Assembly (NCBI RefSeq): GCF_003052515.2
Contig: NZ_QARE02000001.1
Span: 1-64,000, forward strand
Direction: 5' to 3'
Source: Pseudomonas sp. RIT409
Lineage (GTDB): Bacteria > Pseudomonadota > Gammaproteobacteria > Pseudomonadales > Pseudomonadaceae
DNA length: 64,000 nucleotides
The position numbers and the translations under genes are program-made. The number at the start of each line of letters is the position of its first letter. Within the stretch, counting starts at the first letter, position 1. Below the pieces are notes generated by a model. The model was not told the origin of the DNA and did no database searches. It was given only the letters and a program-made list of their open reading frames with translations. Of this stretch, positions 45,879 to 54,130 are shown piece by piece.

Positions 45879-48050
45879 GTGACTGCCTTTTCCCGCTCCG
45901 TCTTGCGTGTGTTAGTGATCTGCCTGTTGCTGCTCCCACTGGGGCCGCTGCAGGCAGCCGGTCTGCCCGGCCTGCTGGGTGGCGGCGACAAAGCTCAACC
46001 TAAGGCACAGGAACCGTTGGCCCAATCGCTGGACGAAGTCATCGCGTCACTGGAGAACGATCAACAGCGCGCGCAGTTGCTGGCCGACCTGAAGAAGCTG
46101 CGTGATGCCACGAAAAAAGCCCAGCCCGCTGCCGAGCAGGGGGTGCTGGGCCTGATCGGCAGCAGCCTGTCGACCTTCGAGAAGCAGTTCACCGGTGAAG
46201 ACAGCCCGCTCAGTCGCTGGGGGGAGGAGGTGACGCTCGCGGAACAGGAACTGATGGCACTGATGCTGCCCGCCAACCAGTGGTGGCCGATCATCTTCGG
46301 CTTTGCCGTGGTGATCGCCCTCTGGAGCCTGCTGGCGGCGGCCTTGATCTGGCTCAGCCACCGAGTCCGCGTGCGCTTCGGGTTGTCCGAGGAGCTTCCG
46401 CAACACCCGCGCCCCATCGACATGTTGCGGTTTGCCTTGCGCAAGCTCGGCCCCTGGTTGATTGCCCTGGTCATCACGGTGTACCTGAGCTATTCGCTAC
46501 CGCCTTCACTGGGGCGCGATCTGGCGATGGTATTGGCTTACGCGCTGGTGGTGGGGACGCTGTTCTCGGCCATTTGCGTCATCGCATTTTCGCTGCTCGA
46601 CGGCCCCCATCGGCACCAGGCGCTGCACATTCTGCGTCATCAGGCGTTCCGCCCACTATGGTGGATCGGCAGCTTTGCGGCATTCGGTGAAGCATTGAGC
46701 GATCCTCGGCTGATCGCCAGCCTTGGGGTGCATCTGGCGCATACCACGGCCACGATGGCCAATGTCATGGCCGCAGTGTCCACCGGCCTTTTCATCATTC
46801 GCTTCCGCCGTCCGATCGCCCATTTGATTCGCAACCAGCCACTGGCCCGGCGCCTCAAGCGCCGTGCGCTCAGCGACACCATCGAAATCGTCGGTAGCTT
46901 CTGGTTCGTACCCGCGCTGGTGCTGGTTGGGGTTTCGCTGTTCGCCACGTTCTTCTCGGCGGGCGATACCAGCACCGCCTTGCGCCAATCGTTGATCTGC
47001 ACGGTGCTGCTGGTGCTGTGCATGGTGATCAACGGCCTGGTGCGGCGACGCGCGCAGAAACCCGCTCACGGCCACAAGCGCCATGCGCTGTATTCGGAAC
47101 GATTGAAGGGCTTTTTCTACACGGTCGTGCACCTGTTGGTGTGGTTGGTATTCATCGAACTGGGCCTGCGGGTCTGGGGTTTGTCGCTGATCCGCTTTTC
47201 CGAAGGCGATGGCCATGACATCAGCGTACGGGTCGTCGGCCTGGCGACCACACTGATGTTCGCCTGGCTGGTCTGGATTCTGGCCGACACGGCGATCCAC
47301 CACGCGCTGACCCGTTCGCGCAAAGGCCTGGCGAACGCGCGTGCGCAAACCATGATGCCGCTGATCCGCAACATTTTGTTCGTGACCATTTTCATTATCG
47401 CGGTGATCGTCGCGCTGGCGAACATGGGCATGAATGTCACGCCGCTGCTGGCCGGTGCCGGTGTGATCGGCCTGGCCATCGGCTTCGGTGCGCAATCGCT
47501 GGTGGCCGACCTGATCACCGGGCTGTTCATCATCATCGAGGACTCGCTGGCCATCGATGACTACGTTGACGTGGGTGGACACCTGGGCACGGTCGAGGGT
47601 CTGACGATCCGCACCGTGCGGCTACGGGACATCGACGGCATCGTTCACACTATTCCGTTCAGCGAAATCAAGAGCATCCAGAACTACTCGCGGGAATTCG
47701 GCTATGCCATTTTCCGCATCGCCATCCCCTCGAACATGAACATCGACGACGCCCTGAAAATGGTCCGCGACGTGGGTCAGAAAATGCGCGCTGACCCGCT
47801 TCAGCGGCGCAACATCTGGTCACCGCTGGAAATTCAGGGCGTCGAAAGTTTCGATTCGGGTAACGCGATCCTGCGTGCCCGTTTCAAGACGGCGCCGATC
47901 AAACAGTGGGAGGTGTCGCGAGCGTTCAACCTCGCGCTCAAACGCTACCTGGACGAAGCCGGCATGGACCTGGCCACGCCGCGCCTCAACGTGCAGGTCA
48001 GCACCAGCGGTGCTGGCGTGAGCGCGGTGCGAGGGAAGAAGGAAGATTAA
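45879..48050 (+). CDS. Large MscS-family mechanosensitive channel
   Basis: This multi-domain channel opens under membrane tension to release solutes during hypo-osmotic shock. An N-terminal signal-like helix (to about residue 30) is followed by a periplasmic/coiled region, then about ten membrane helices. The pore and beta-domain core is recognisable as AGAGVIGLAIGFGAQSLVAD and GLFIIIEDSLAIDDYVDV, ending in the MscS C-terminal domain. The 723-residue length places it with YbdG/YnaI-MscK-like large channels rather than the short MscS. The GTG at 45879 gives MTAFSRSVLRVLVICLL; a GTG at 45819 would extend it. Neither start has a strong ribosome-binding site. Confidence 0.88.
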   Translation: MTAFSRSVLRVLVICLLLLPLGPLQAAGLPGLLGGGDKAQPKAQEPLAQSLDEVIASLENDQQRAQLLADLKKLRDATKKAQPAAEQGVLGLIGSSLSTFEKQFTGEDSPLSRWGEEVTLAEQELMALMLPANQWWPIIFGFAVVIALWSLLAAALIWLSHRVRVRFGLSEELPQHPRPIDMLRFALRKLGPWLIALVITVYLSYSLPPSLGRDLAMVLAYALVVGTLFSAICVIAFSLLDGPHRHQALHILRHQAFRPLWWIGSFAAFGEALSDPRLIASLGVHLAHTTATMANVMAAVSTGLFIIRFRRPIAHLIRNQPLARRLKRRALSDTIEIVGSFWFVPALVLVGVSLFATFFSAGDTSTALRQSLICTVLLVLCMVINGLVRRRAQKPAHGHKRHALYSERLKGFFYTVVHLLVWLVFIELGLRVWGLSLIRFSEGDGHDISVRVVGLATTLMFAWLVWILADTAIHHALTRSRKGLANARAQTMMPLIRNILFVTIFIIAVIVALANMGMNVTPLLAGAGVIGLAIGFGAQSLVADLITGLFIIIEDSLAIDDYVDVGGHLGTVEGLTIRTVRLRDIDGIVHTIPFSEIKSIQNYSREFGYAIFRIAIPSNMNIDDALKMVRDVGQKMRADPLQRRNIWSPLEIQGVESFDSGNAILRARFKTAPIKQWEVSRAFNLALKRYLDEAGMDLATPRLNVQVSTSGAGVSAVRGKKED

Positions 48051-48063
48051 TCTGTTGATTGAT

Positions 48064-48133
48064 GTAGGAGCGCGCTTGTCTCTGGGCGGAAGCAGATCGT
48101 CCGAATGCGGCCCAGAGACAAGCGCGCTCCTAC
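48064..48133. repeat. REP pair with compensating arm changes
   Basis: The arms read GTAGGAGCGCGCTTGTCTCT plus GGGC at the left and the exact reverse complement at the right. The outer half matches the other REPs; the inner half (TCTCTGGGC) differs in both arms but still pairs perfectly. It is shorter (70 bases). CGGGCAGAAGCAG follows, as at 14402. Confidence 0.9.
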
Positions 48134-48152
48134 GGCTCCGGGCAGAAGCAGA

Positions 48153-49055
48153 TTACGGCGCAGACGACGCCGTCGCGTTGCCATTGACCATCGCCGCGAA
48201 ACGCGCTTTGTTGGCCGCGTAATACTCGGCCACAACCTTGTCCGCCGAGCTTTCCCGGGCTTTGAGCATCAGGGTTTGCAGGTCCGTAGCCGGGATCGAG
48301 TAGTGCGCGAAGAACTGCGCGACTTGCGGGTACTGCTCGCTGAAGCCCTTACGCGCCACCGCGTGGATCTGCTCAGCGCCACCGAACAAATGGTCCGGAT
48401 CATCCAGATACCGCAGCGGGTATTTGGAGAACATCCAGTGCGGGCTCCAAGCGTTGACCAATGACCACTTGCCGCGCTTGAGGTTGCGGTCCAGCTCGCT
48501 GAGCATCCCGCTCTCGGACGAAGCGACCATTTTGTAGCCGACGATTTTCTTGTCGTTGAGGACCTTCTCGGTGAGTTTGTACTGGCCATTGCCGACTTCC
48601 GACGTGAAGATTTTCCCGTCGAATTTAGCGGCGATCCCAGGTTTGTTCAGGTCGGCCAAGCTGTTGACTTCACTCTGCGGAACGATGTCCGGCACTGCCA
48701 TGCCGATACGCCCTTCATACAGCACGCCAAGGTCCTCCAGCTTGTCCCGGTATTTGTCCCAGAACGCTTTGTGCGTGCCCGGCAACCAGACCATCGGGAT
48801 CAAGTCGATATTGCCGTTGGCCACGGCCTGAAACTGAATGCCGATGTCAGCCTGCACCAGTTTCACCGGCTGCTTGAGCTGGTCTTCGAGCACCACGTTC
48901 GCCAGTTTGACGGCGATCTCGGTGTCCGACCAGTTGACCCAGCCGATGCGCACCGGCGGCTGGTCCGCCGCCTGCGCGAACAGACTCGCCGTCGCCAGCG
49001 CGACCCCTGCAAACCAGCCAATACGTTTTTTCTTATGCGGTGAATGAGCAACCAT
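48153..49055 (-). CDS. Glycine/proline-betaine-type ABC substrate-binding protein
   Basis: This 300-residue periplasmic OpuAC-family protein has a signal peptide ending in ...ASLFAQA-AD. Core elements are VRIGWVNWSDTEIAVKLANVVLE, GTHKAFWDKYRD and NAWSPHWMFSKYPLRYLDDP, the last forming part of the aromatic box for quaternary ammonium ligands. No permease or ATPase gene is adjacent, so it may feed a shared transporter. It is divergent from the demethylase gene at 49274, with a common 218-base promoter region holding ATGTACA repeats. The ATG at 49055 has GGGGAG upstream; the open frame to 49208 is not used. Confidence 0.88.
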   Translation of the reverse strand: MVAHSPHKKKRIGWFAGVALATASLFAQAADQPPVRIGWVNWSDTEIAVKLANVVLEDQLKQPVKLVQADIGIQFQAVANGNIDLIPMVWLPGTHKAFWDKYRDKLEDLGVLYEGRIGMAVPDIVPQSEVNSLADLNKPGIAAKFDGKIFTSEVGNGQYKLTEKVLNDKKIVGYKMVASSESGMLSELDRNLKRGKWSLVNAWSPHWMFSKYPLRYLDDPDHLFGGAEQIHAVARKGFSEQYPQVAQFFAHYSIPATDLQTLMLKARESSADKVVAEYYAANKARFAAMVNGNATASSAP

Positions 49056-49177
49056 CGTGCATCTCCCCTTTCGTGTATGGGTGTCTCTGGGTGTGGCAGT
49101 GAAAGCGGTGGATCGCGCCGGTCTGAGCCGGCTGGTTGGGCCGATCTTATCCACACAGTTGTTGGGGACGCAAGCGA

Positions 49178-49219
49178 AATGTACATAGGCGTCAACTGAT
49201 ATTGACACTTGTGTACATT
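49178..49219. promoter_or_regulatory. Composite inverted repeat in the demethylase promoter region (putative TetR operator)
   Basis: An imperfect 42-base palindrome has outer arms AATGTACA and TGTACATT and an inner GTCAA-N6-TTGAC. Its outer heptamer matches the repeat in front of the TetR gene at 52924. It lies 55-96 bases upstream of the demethylase ATG and also in front of the binding-protein gene. Confidence 0.7.
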
Positions 49220-49273
49220 CCTCCTAGTTTCATCTGCAACCGAGCCTGATGTCGACCCGAGGAGCGCAACACG

Positions 49274-51310
49274 ATGTCCAGCGATCCACTGCTGCAGCCC
49301 TACACGATCAAGCACCTGACCCTGAGAAACCGCATCATCACCACGTCCCATGAACCGGCGTATCCGGTGGACGGCATGCCAAAAGACCTGTATCGCGCCT
49401 ACCACGTCGAGCGCGCCAAGGCCGGTGTCGCCTTGACCATGACCGCAGGCTCCGCAGCGGTGTCGCGGGACAGCCCACCCGTGTTCAACAACGTGCTCGC
49501 GTACAAGGATGAAGTGGTCGGTTGGCTCAAGGACCTGACCGATGAATGCCACGAACACGGCGCGGCGGTGATGATCCAGCTCACCCACCTGGGGCGTCGG
49601 ACCCGCTGGGACAAGGCGGACTGGCTACCGGTGGTGTCGCCCTCCCACCGACGCGAAGCGTCCCACCGCTCTTTCCCTAAACGACTCGAAGACTGGGACA
49701 TCCAGCGCATCATTCAGGACTACGTCGACGCCGCCGAACGGATGAAGGCCGCCGGCATGGACGGCCTTGAGCTGCAAGCCTATGGCCATTTGATGGACCA
49801 GTTCTGGTCGCCGCTGACCAACACCCTCGAAGGCCCCTACGGCGGGCCGTTGGAAAACCGCCTGCGCTTCACCTTCGATGTTCTGCGTGGCATCCGCCAG
49901 CGGTGCGGTGAGGATTTCCTGCTGGGCGTGCGCTACACCGGCGACGAGGACCTGCCGGGAGGATTCGGCGCCGAGGAAGGCATCGCCATCTCGCAGATGC
50001 TCAAGAACAGCGGCCTGGTGGATTTCCTCAACGTGGTCAAAGGCCACATCGACACCGACGCCGGGCTCACCGACGTCATTCCCATTCAAGGCATGCGCAA
50101 TTCCCCACATCTGGACTTCGCCGGTGAAGTTCGCGCCGCAACAGGCTTCCCCACCTTTCACGCGGCGAAGATCCCGGACGTCGCCACCGCCCGCCATGCG
50201 GTGGCGTCCGGCAAGGTGGACATGGTCGGCATGACCCGCGCGCACATGACCGACCCGCACATCGTGCGCAAGATCATCGAAAAGCGCGAAGAGGACATTC
50301 GCCCTTGCGTAGGCGCCAATTACTGTCTGGATCGGATCTATCAGGGTGGCGCAGCCTACTGCATCCACAATCCGTCGACCGGGCGTGAAACCACCCTGCC
50401 CCACGACATTCCCAAGGCTGCCGTGAAACGCAACGTCGTGGTCATCGGTGCCGGGCCTGGAGGCCTCGAGGCGGCGCGGGTGGCGGGCGAGCGCGGACAT
50501 GACGTCACGGTGCTGGAGGCGGCCGACCGGCCCGGTGGGCAGATTCGCCTCACGGCGTTGAGCGAACGCCGACGCGAGATGATCAGCATCATCGACTGGC
50601 GGATGGCCCAGTGCGAACGGTTGGGGGTGAAATTCCGTTTCAACACCTGGGCCGAAGCGCAGACCGTGATCGACTTGGAGCCGGACGTGGTCATCGTGGC
50701 CACGGGCGGCCTGCCGGACACGGAAGTGCTGAAGGAAGGCAACGAGTGGGTGGTTTCTGCCTGGGACATCATTTCCGGCGACGTGAAGCCAGGCAAGAAC
50801 GTGCTGATCTTCGATGACGCCGGCGACCACGCGGCCCTGCAGGCTGCCGAGGTGATCGCCCAAAGCGGCGCCCGGCTGGAGATCGTCACGCCAGACCGGG
50901 CGTTTTCACCGGAGGTCATGGCGATGAACCTGGTGCCCTACATGCGCAGCCTGCAAGATCTGGACGTCGTGTTCACGGTCACCTACCGCGTCGAAGCCGT
51001 GCAGAAGCGGGACGGCAAGCTGGTTGCAGTCTTCGGCAGCGATTACGGCAAGGTCAACAAGGAGCGGATCGTCGATCAGGTGGTCATCAACCACGGCACA
51101 TTACCGCTGGACGACCTGTATTTCGACTTGCGGCCCCATTCGAAGAACGGGGGTGCCGTCGAGCAGCATGATTTGATTGCCGGGAAGGCGCAGAACCTGG
51201 TAACCAATCCTGAAGGACGCTTCCAATTGTTCCGGATCGGCGACGCCGTGGCCGCGCGCAACACCCACGCTGCCATCTACGATGCATTGCGGTTGATGAA
51301 GGACCTGTAA
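49274..51310 (+). CDS. DgcA/StcD-like betaine demethylase (FMN/FAD-dependent)
   Basis: This 678-residue protein resembles the trimethylamine-dehydrogenase-like flavoproteins that demethylate betaines: dimethylglycine (DgcA) or N-methylproline (StcD). An N-terminal Old-Yellow-Enzyme barrel (about 1-350) is followed by a FAD/NAD(P)-binding half starting at VVIGAGPGGLEAARVAGERG (about 391). The iron-sulphur region reads RPCVGANYC, then 11 residues and Cys, so the second of the four Cys ligands of the trimethylamine dehydrogenase pattern is Ala here. The neighbours (binding protein, P5C-reductase-like gene, TetR) suggest proline betaine or N-methylproline use; dimethylglycine is possible. Family certain, substrate inferred. 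Confidence 0.85.
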   Translation: MSSDPLLQPYTIKHLTLRNRIITTSHEPAYPVDGMPKDLYRAYHVERAKAGVALTMTAGSAAVSRDSPPVFNNVLAYKDEVVGWLKDLTDECHEHGAAVMIQLTHLGRRTRWDKADWLPVVSPSHRREASHRSFPKRLEDWDIQRIIQDYVDAAERMKAAGMDGLELQAYGHLMDQFWSPLTNTLEGPYGGPLENRLRFTFDVLRGIRQRCGEDFLLGVRYTGDEDLPGGFGAEEGIAISQMLKNSGLVDFLNVVKGHIDTDAGLTDVIPIQGMRNSPHLDFAGEVRAATGFPTFHAAKIPDVATARHAVASGKVDMVGMTRAHMTDPHIVRKIIEKREEDIRPCVGANYCLDRIYQGGAAYCIHNPSTGRETTLPHDIPKAAVKRNVVVIGAGPGGLEAARVAGERGHDVTVLEAADRPGGQIRLTALSERRREMISIIDWRMAQCERLGVKFRFNTWAEAQTVIDLEPDVVIVATGGLPDTEVLKEGNEWVVSAWDIISGDVKPGKNVLIFDDAGDHAALQAAEVIAQSGARLEIVTPDRAFSPEVMAMNLVPYMRSLQDLDVVFTVTYRVEAVQKRDGKLVAVFGSDYGKVNKERIVDQVVINHGTLPLDDLYFDLRPHSKNGGAVEQHDLIAGKAQNLVTNPEGRFQLFRIGDAVAARNTHAAIYDALRLMKDL

Positions 51311-51341
51311 CGGGACAAAGACCTCGCGTGGTAAACACAAT

Positions 51342-51367
51342 CCCGGTAGGCGCGCACGCCTACCGGG
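51342..51367. terminator. Strong hairpin between convergent genes
   Basis: Perfect 11-base arms CCCGGTAGGCG and CGCCTACCGGG with a CGCA loop separate the ends of the demethylase and reductase genes. There is no T tract; it may still block read-through in both directions. Confidence 0.7.
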
Positions 51368-51370
51368 TGA

Positions 51371-52150
51371 TCAAAGGCCGTTGCGGGCAACTTCGGCCCC
51401 CGCCGCAACCGCTTTGCCGACCTGCGCCTCAAACCCGTCATCCATCAAACGCTGCAACGCCGCCGCCGTCACGCCTTTGTAGGCCACCAGCGAATCGATC
51501 AGCGCTTGGGGCTCATGATTCACAAGCAATCGACTGGCCGACACCACCACCCCATGGGCGGCTTGCCGGGCGACGTCTTCAGGAATACCCGCGATCATTG
51601 CCTGCCGAGTCAGCGCGGTCATCAACAATGCCGGAAACGCAGGGCCAGTGCCTGACAACGCGCTGAGGTAATCAATCCCCTCCTCCGTCGGCACTCGGCT
51701 TGCTGTGCCCACGCATTCCAGTAGCCGTTGAACGAAGTCCACATCAGACGCACTCAACGGCTGCGGGCAATGCCACGGCGTGAACGACTGACGTATTTCA
51801 ACCGCGGCGTTGGCCATCGCCCTCACCACCACTTCAGCCCCCGTCGCCTCGCTGATTGCCTGAGACGTCACACCCGCCATCAGGGAAATCACCAGTTTCC
51901 CTGACGCATCGATCTGAAGCGCCTTGAATTGCTCGGGCCTCACCGAAATAACCACCACGTCACAGGCCTCGACCAGCGCCTGACTATCCGCGACCAGGTG
52001 CGCGCCGGTCGCCTGCAGCGGGTGTGTCCCTGAGCGGTTGGACAGCCACAAGCGGTCCGCCTCGACAAAACCGCTGTCCAGCAGCGCCTGTGCCAGCGCC
52101 CCACCGAGCCAGCCGGTGCCGCCAATGATGCCAATGCGCTCAGCGTTCAC
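51371..52150 (-). CDS. Pyrroline-5-carboxylate reductase-like protein
   Basis: This 259-residue protein is of the ProC type. It has the N-terminal NAD(P) motif GIIGGTGWLGGALAQ, the VVISVRPEQ segment and the conserved C-terminal LSGTGPAFPALLM with dimer helices. Enzymes of this family reduce P5C to proline, but some act on related cyclic imines. The housekeeping proC is expected elsewhere. It is co-transcribed with the TetR gene upstream (11-base overlap), which ties it to betaine or proline metabolism by inference. The start ATG at 52150 has GGAGGTG upstream. Confidence 0.85.
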   Translation of the reverse strand: MNAERIGIIGGTGWLGGALAQALLDSGFVEADRLWLSNRSGTHPLQATGAHLVADSQALVEACDVVVISVRPEQFKALQIDASGKLVISLMAGVTSQAISEATGAEVVVRAMANAAVEIRQSFTPWHCPQPLSASDVDFVQRLLECVGTASRVPTEEGIDYLSALSGTGPAFPALLMTALTRQAMIAGIPEDVARQAAHGVVVSASRLLVNHEPQALIDSLVAYKGVTAAALQRLMDDGFEAQVGKAVAAGAEVARNGL

Positions 52151-52868
52151 CGGACACCTCCTCTGTCTTCTCTTTCAGGGCGTCTTCGAAGGTTTCCACC
52201 AAGGGCACGAACTCGCCCGGCTCTTTTTCCGCATACCCGAACGCGCCAAAGAAACGGTCCAGCTCGCGCTTCTTCGGGGTTTTGCCGGTAAAGATCGCTA
52301 CGTAATGAGGAATGCGACGAAAACGCTGGGTAATGTCTTCCAAGGTCTTCATCGAGATGTAACCGATTTGTGTCAGGTAGATCGTCCGGGCGCGGGTGTC
52401 CGCGCCATCGGCGTCGTAGCCAAAACGCCGGAACATCGCCGACAGAGCATTGATGCGGGTGTCATCCGCCGCGGCGATTTCGGCCGCCACCTCTTCGGAC
52501 TGCAACGCCCAACTGCGCACGGCGAATTCGAACTGGGAGTCGAACAGCTCAGGGTTCAACCAGCACTCGAATACGTTGAGGATCGCCTCCGTGATGTTCT
52601 CCGCGTAGCGTTCGGATTGCTTGAGCATGCCGCCGGTGTTTTTGTCCTTCCAGCGAGCCAGTAATGCGGCGAGGAGCTGCTCGCGGTCTTGGAAGAACCA
52701 GTAGAAGCTGGTACGCGACAGGTTCAGGCGCTTGGCCAGCGGCATCACTCGAACGGCGTCGACCCCGGATTCCTTCAACGCATCGTAGGCCGCTTCCAGC
52801 CAGCCCTCCGCCGACCCGCGCCAACCCGAATCCTGGGATTTACCCCGTTCCTTGCCTGATACCGACAT
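52140..52868 (-). CDS. TetR-family transcriptional regulator
   Basis: This 242-residue repressor-type protein has an N-terminal TetR DNA-binding helix-turn-helix (VRVMPLAKRLNLSRTSFYWFFQDREQLL, about residues 39-66), then a ligand-binding region rich in Ala and Arg. The ATG at 52868 starts MSVSGKERGKSQDSG; the frame open to 52931 is not used. It overlaps the reductase gene by 11 bases. An ATGTACA-type inverted repeat 56-73 bases upstream suggests autoregulation and matches sites near the demethylase promoter. Its ligand is unknown. Confidence 0.88.
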   Translation of the reverse strand: MSVSGKERGKSQDSGWRGSAEGWLEAAYDALKESGVDAVRVMPLAKRLNLSRTSFYWFFQDREQLLAALLARWKDKNTGGMLKQSERYAENITEAILNVFECWLNPELFDSQFEFAVRSWALQSEEVAAEIAAADDTRINALSAMFRRFGYDADGADTRARTIYLTQIGYISMKTLEDITQRFRRIPHYVAIFTGKTPKKRELDRFFGAFGYAEKEPGEFVPLVETFEDALKEKTEEVSGER

Positions 52869-52923
52869 GCGCTGCCGCCTGTGTTCGAAGAGAGTGCAGG
52901 GACTGTACGCCCCTGCTCTTTTT

Positions 52924-52941
52924 ATGTACATCGCTGCACAT
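52924..52941. promoter_or_regulatory. ATGTACA/TGCACAT inverted repeat upstream of the TetR gene
   Basis: ATGTACA-N4-TGCACAT is an inverted repeat with one mismatch. It shares its heptamer with the repeats at 49178 and 49212, 55-96 bases upstream of the demethylase, so the TetR protein is the natural candidate to bind all of them. Confidence 0.65.
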
Positions 52942-53018
52942 TGGCATGACGCGGACTTTATCTCTTCTGTCGTCAGCTTGAGGTTTGATCGCTTGCCACG
53001 TCTGACAATTACGAAGCC

Positions 53019-53738
53019 TCACAGGTCTCCGACCATGGCGCTCACATGAATAGCATCGTGCCGCCAGTACTCCAGATCGCAGTCGATCAGACGCCCGCGC
53101 TGGTCGTGGTTGACCCGGGCGATGCGCAAGCCGGGGCTGCCGATCGAGACTTTCAATGCGGCTGCGGCCTCAACCGGCAGTGCGGTCGGCACCATTTCGA
53201 AGCGCACCTGACCATAACGAATGTCGTAATGGCGGGCGTACAGTTCGGTCAGCGACTGGTTCAGGTCGAACTCGAGCATCTGCGGAAAATAGTCGGGGTT
53301 GAGGTAGTGCTCGACATACAGCACCAGCCGTTCATCGATGCGCCGAACGCGGCAGATCTGGATCACGCTGGATAAAGGAGGCAGTTGCAGCAGCTCGCAG
53401 ATGGCGGCTGAGGCCGGTTGCAATCGGGCCGACAGCACTTGGGTGGCAGGCACTCGACCCTGCGCCTGCACCATGGCGTGGAAGTGGCTGCGACGCATCA
53501 AGTCATACGCCAGGCGCGGCGGAGAAATAAACCAGCCTCGCCGCTCTTCGCGATAAATCAGCCCTTGTGCCTCCAGTTGCACCAATGCCTCACGCAAGGT
53601 GATGCGGGTGGTGTCGAAGACTTCGCTGAGCTTGCGTTCGGCGGGCAGTTTGCTGCCGGGGGTCAGCAGACCGTGTTCGATCTGCTCCTGCAAGGCGTTG
53701 CAAATGGTCGTCACCGCTCGTGGCACAAGTTGGCGCAT
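53019..53738 (-). CDS. UTRA-domain GntR-family regulator
   Basis: This 239-residue HutC-subfamily regulator has a winged-helix N terminus (LTPGSKLPAERKLSEVF, then DTTRITLREALVQLEAQGLI) and a UTRA ligand-binding domain (about 85-235, e.g. VLYVEHYLNPDYFPQML). It is divergent from the binding-protein gene at 54131. From memory it corresponds in position to PAO1 PA3249. TGGACTAGACCA 14 bases upstream of its start, and a second copy near the transporter gene, are candidate operators. The effector is unknown. Confidence 0.9.
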   Translation of the reverse strand: MRQLVPRAVTTICNALQEQIEHGLLTPGSKLPAERKLSEVFDTTRITLREALVQLEAQGLIYREERRGWFISPPRLAYDLMRRSHFHAMVQAQGRVPATQVLSARLQPASAAICELLQLPPLSSVIQICRVRRIDERLVLYVEHYLNPDYFPQMLEFDLNQSLTELYARHYDIRYGQVRFEMVPTALPVEAAAALKVSIGSPGLRIARVNHDQRGRLIDCDLEYWRHDAIHVSAMVGDL

Positions 53739-53751
53739 TGCGTTACCTATC

Positions 53752-53763
53752 TGGACTAGACCA
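53752..53763. promoter_or_regulatory. Putative UTRA/GntR operator, site 1
   Basis: TGGACTAGACCA is a near-palindrome resembling the TGGTCTAGACCA type recognised by HutC/UTRA regulators such as DasR/NagR. It lies 14 bases before the regulator start, consistent with autoregulation. Confidence 0.6.
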
Positions 53764-54037
53764 GTGCATCAGAGGCACCCGCTCATCAGCGGGAAGGCCC
53801 ATCGGTTCGTTCTCAAGCCTAGGCAGGCTAGATGACTGTTACGTGACAATCCAGCGTCGTCCCCCACGTCCATCAGGCTCGAAAAACACATTTGCCTTTG
53901 CGGATCAGGATCTTGGCGATGGTCTACGCTTGTTTCACAGCGTGCCCGGCGCCTGGATGCCACTGCGTTCCTCCCAGCAAAACTCGGTCCAGACACGAAA
54001 ATGTCATGAGGCAGGCATAACTTGGCGCAGGTATTGC

Positions 54038-54049
54038 TGATCTAGACCA
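54038..54049. promoter_or_regulatory. Putative UTRA/GntR operator, site 2
   Basis: TGATCTAGACCA shares the CTAGACCA core with site 1 and sits 82 bases before the binding-protein ATG, a good position to control the transporter operon. Confidence 0.6.
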
Positions 54050-54130
54050 ACGCAATACACATCCTATTGCAGCGAACACGTTACCGATCCGATGCACTAC
54101 ACCGTCGAGAAAAGACCAAAGGAGCTTCGA

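Larger units (their letters stand above)
53739..54130. promoter_or_regulatory. Divergent control region of the UTRA regulator and transporter operon
   Basis: This 392-base gap holds the promoters of both divergent genes and two similar operator-like sites (53752 and 54038). I see no protein gene here; the open frames on both strands have atypical composition. No -35/-10 pair was assigned. Confidence 0.6.

Noticed and set aside
53721..53737. A TGGCAC-like sigma54 promoter in the GntR gene
   Set aside because: The GG and GC are spaced by 11 rather than 10 bases and it lies inside a coding region.
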